Of a DNA stretch of 7,754 nucleotides, positions 6,690 to 7,754 are shown one piece after another (position 1 is the stretch's first letter; the number at the start of each line of letters is the position of its first letter). The position numbers and the translations under genes are program-made. The stretch covers positions 1-7,754 of the forward strand of contig JAHEME010000117.1 of the NCBI GenBank assembly GCA_024643825.1, given 5' to 3'. The notes under the pieces are model-generated. The model had not been told where the DNA came from, did no database searches, and saw only the letters and a list, made by a program, of their open reading frames with translations. The stretch is from Chloroflexota bacterium. Its GTDB lineage: Bacteria; Chloroflexota; Anaerolineae; Aggregatilineales; UBA3940.

Positions 6690-7082
6690 AAAGCACATCA
6701 TATTATACTTCTGTCACTGGTGGCACTAATCGCAATGGCGCTGGGCGCTTGCAGTCAGGCCACCCCCACACCGGAACCAACACCTACCCCTATTGGGGAT
6801 GCCGCAGCAGGCGCAACCTCTTTTACCGGTACTTGTTCCAGTTGCCACGGGACGGATGCAAAAGGACTCCCAGGACTGGGAAAGGACCTTACCACCAGCG
6901 AGTTTGTCAAAGGTAAGACAGATCTGGAATTGGTAGACTTCGTTTTGCAGGGACGGCCATCGAGTGATCCAGCCAACACTACTGGCATCGATATGCCGCC
7001 AAAAGGCGGCAATCCTGCGCTTTCTGACCAGGATATTGCGAACATCGTAGTATATTTGCGAACAATCGCCCAGCAGCAATAG
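6687..7082 (+). CDS. Monohaem c-type cytochrome, lipoprotein
   Basis: This is a 131-residue class I cytochrome c anchored outside the membrane. The N-terminus is a lipoprotein signal with lipobox LGAC (19-22), followed by a TPTPEPTPTP tether (26-35). The haem site is C50-S-S-C53-H54, and Met103 in GIDMPPKGG is the likely sixth ligand. The C-terminal helix ALSDQDIANIVVYLRTI (111-127) is typical of the fold. A TTG at 6663 in the same frame would give 139 residues. ATG 6687 is preferred because GGAG (6676-6679) sits seven bases upstream and the signal peptide starts there. Lying just after nosL, it is a good candidate for the electron donor to the NosZ CuA centre. Cytochromes c accompany clade II nos clusters, but the pairing here is inference. 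It may now depend on its own or a MITE-derived promoter. Confidence 0.92.
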   Translation: MKAHHIILLSLVALIAMALGACSQATPTPEPTPTPIGDAAAGATSFTGTCSSCHGTDAKGLPGLGKDLTTSEFVKGKTDLELVDFVLQGRPSSDPANTTGIDMPPKGGNPALSDQDIANIVVYLRTIAQQQ

Positions 7083-7099
7083 GCTAACCCTCATAAACC

Positions 7100-7125
7100 C
7101 ATCCTCGGAGCTTGCTCCGAGGATG
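7100..7125 (+). terminator. Hairpin after the cytochrome c gene, no U-tract
   Basis: CATCCTCGGAGC (7100-7111) and GCTCCGAGGATG (7114-7125) form a perfect 12-bp stem with two bases between, 17 bases after the stop codon. No T-run follows. It probably marks the end of the nos-cytochrome transcript. It has the same architecture (long GC stem, no U-run) as the hairpin after nosZ. Confidence 0.6.
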
Positions 7126-7338
7126 AATGACTCAAGCAGCTTGCTGGCATTGAGGTAAGGGGTTATTAGTCCGTCCTCAATGATCCTTAAGATATTCCCC
7201 GCGGTGTTCTCGACAACTATGCGACTCAGCGGTGGAAACTTGCCTGAGACAGTAGCCTATCGCAATCACTGCCATTATAGTTGCGGTCATGGTCGGAACC
7301 CCTCAATTCTGAACGTGGGCTATCGAAGGAAGCGTTCT
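7126..7338. other. Intergenic stretch with no recognised gene
   Basis: No coding region is supported here. A frame runs into the kinase remnant from ATG 7180, but its N-terminal part resembles nothing I know and has no convincing ribosome site. The only structure seen is an 8-bp inverted repeat, CATTGAGG (7148-7155) with CCTCAATG (7175-7182), 19 bases apart. It could be an operator or a weak hairpin. I see no convincing sigma-70 promoter. Confidence 0.5.
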
Positions 7339-7754
7339 ATGTCGGACCTCAGCGGAACTATTCTCAGACAGTATCACATCCATGAGATGATCGGGCGGGG
7401 AGGCATGGCGAAAGACTCACAAGATCGCGTTAAGACCCCAGCAAGGTCGCGGGAGCGTTGATCGCCTCAATAGCCAGCAAGGCAAGCGAAAGACCGGGTT
7501 GCTGTGGGTAGTGGGCGGGCTAGCAATCGTTGGATTGAGCATCGGGGGCGTTTTGCTGACATCACGGAATCTCTCTGACAGCAAGGAGACTCCGATCCTG
7601 GAGCCAACTCAGGCTGCAACTGATGCTCCGACCGAAGAGACTTTCACCTTTCATCCAGCGCTCGGTGCATATAGCTGCCTTGTGAAGGGTCTGCCTGCCA
7701 CAGCCTGCACAGGTGTAGCAGCTAACGATAAATGGACGCTCTACACTGAGAAAA
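7339..7754 (+). pseudogene. Ser/Thr protein kinase remnant, kinase domain deleted (3' end outside the window)
   Basis: ATG 7339 has a good ribosome site, AAGGA at 7326-7330, eight bases upstream. It encodes the start of a bacterial membrane Ser/Thr kinase: a short lead, QYHIHEMIGRGGMA, ending in the glycine-rich ATP loop (GRGGMA, about residues 19-24). The expected V-A-x-K, HRD and DFG motifs are absent. The frame continues for 16 unrelated residues and stops at 7459-7461. Another frame, open from 7391 to the window end, encodes what normally follows the kinase domain: a basic juxtamembrane stretch (GKRKTG), a transmembrane helix beginning LLWVVGGLAIVGLSIGG (from about 7499), then a Thr/Pro/Glu-rich external linker and the beginning of an unrecognised external domain with Cys residues. 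The simplest reading is an internal deletion of the catalytic domain with a frame change. A new short gene using the downstream frame is possible, but no start with a ribosome site was found. Confidence 0.65.

Noticed and set aside
7240..7281. TTGCCT and TATAGT as a promoter for the kinase remnant
   Set aside because: The spacer is 30 bases, far from the 16-18 expected for a sigma-70 promoter.
7180..7338. N-terminal extension of the kinase remnant from ATG 7180
   Set aside because: The extension resembles no kinase leader, while ATG 7339 has a good ribosome site and the usual kinase N-terminus.

Overview
The window carries most of a clade II (Sec-type, 'atypical') nitrous oxide reductase operon, all on the + strand. 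Downstream of it lie a small transposon-like insertion and a broken Ser/Thr kinase gene. Several features point to a Chloroflexota-type, single-membrane bacterium. NosZ begins with a lipoprotein signal rather than a twin-arginine signal. The cytochrome c is also a lipoprotein, with a TP-rich linker of the kind common in that phylum. The neighbouring gene looks like a PASTA-less membrane Ser/Thr kinase of Chloroflexota type. The phylum is an inference, because no rRNA or marker gene is present.

Layout: nosZ (5' end outside the window; stop at 1960), a 15-bp hairpin (1976-2007), nosB (2024-2731), a gene that fuses NosD and NosF into one 772-residue reading frame (2728-5046), nosY (5037-5864), nosL (5925-6410), a 219-bp MITE-like element with 18-bp terminal inverted repeats and a 9-bp target duplication (6419-6655), a lipoprotein monohaem cytochrome c (6687-7082), a second hairpin (7100-7125), about 210 bases with nothing recognised, and the remnant of a Ser/Thr kinase gene (7339 to the window end).

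How the genes work together: NosZ reduces N2O to N2 outside the membrane with its CuA and CuZ centres. NosL is a lipoprotein copper chaperone, and the NosD-NosF-NosY ABC machine energises maturation of the CuZ site. NosB is a membrane protein of unknown role that accompanies clade II nosZ. The cytochrome c is a plausible electron donor to CuA. nosB to nosY are joined by 4- and 10-base overlaps, which implies one translationally coupled transcript.

The two most interesting signals are the NosD-NosF fusion and the MITE. The fusion places a transmembrane helix between the external beta-helix and the cytoplasmic ATPase, and it keeps a good Shine-Dalgarno plus ATG exactly where a free NosF would begin. 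The MITE has inserted between nosL and the cytochrome gene, and removing it restores a 48-base operon-like spacing.
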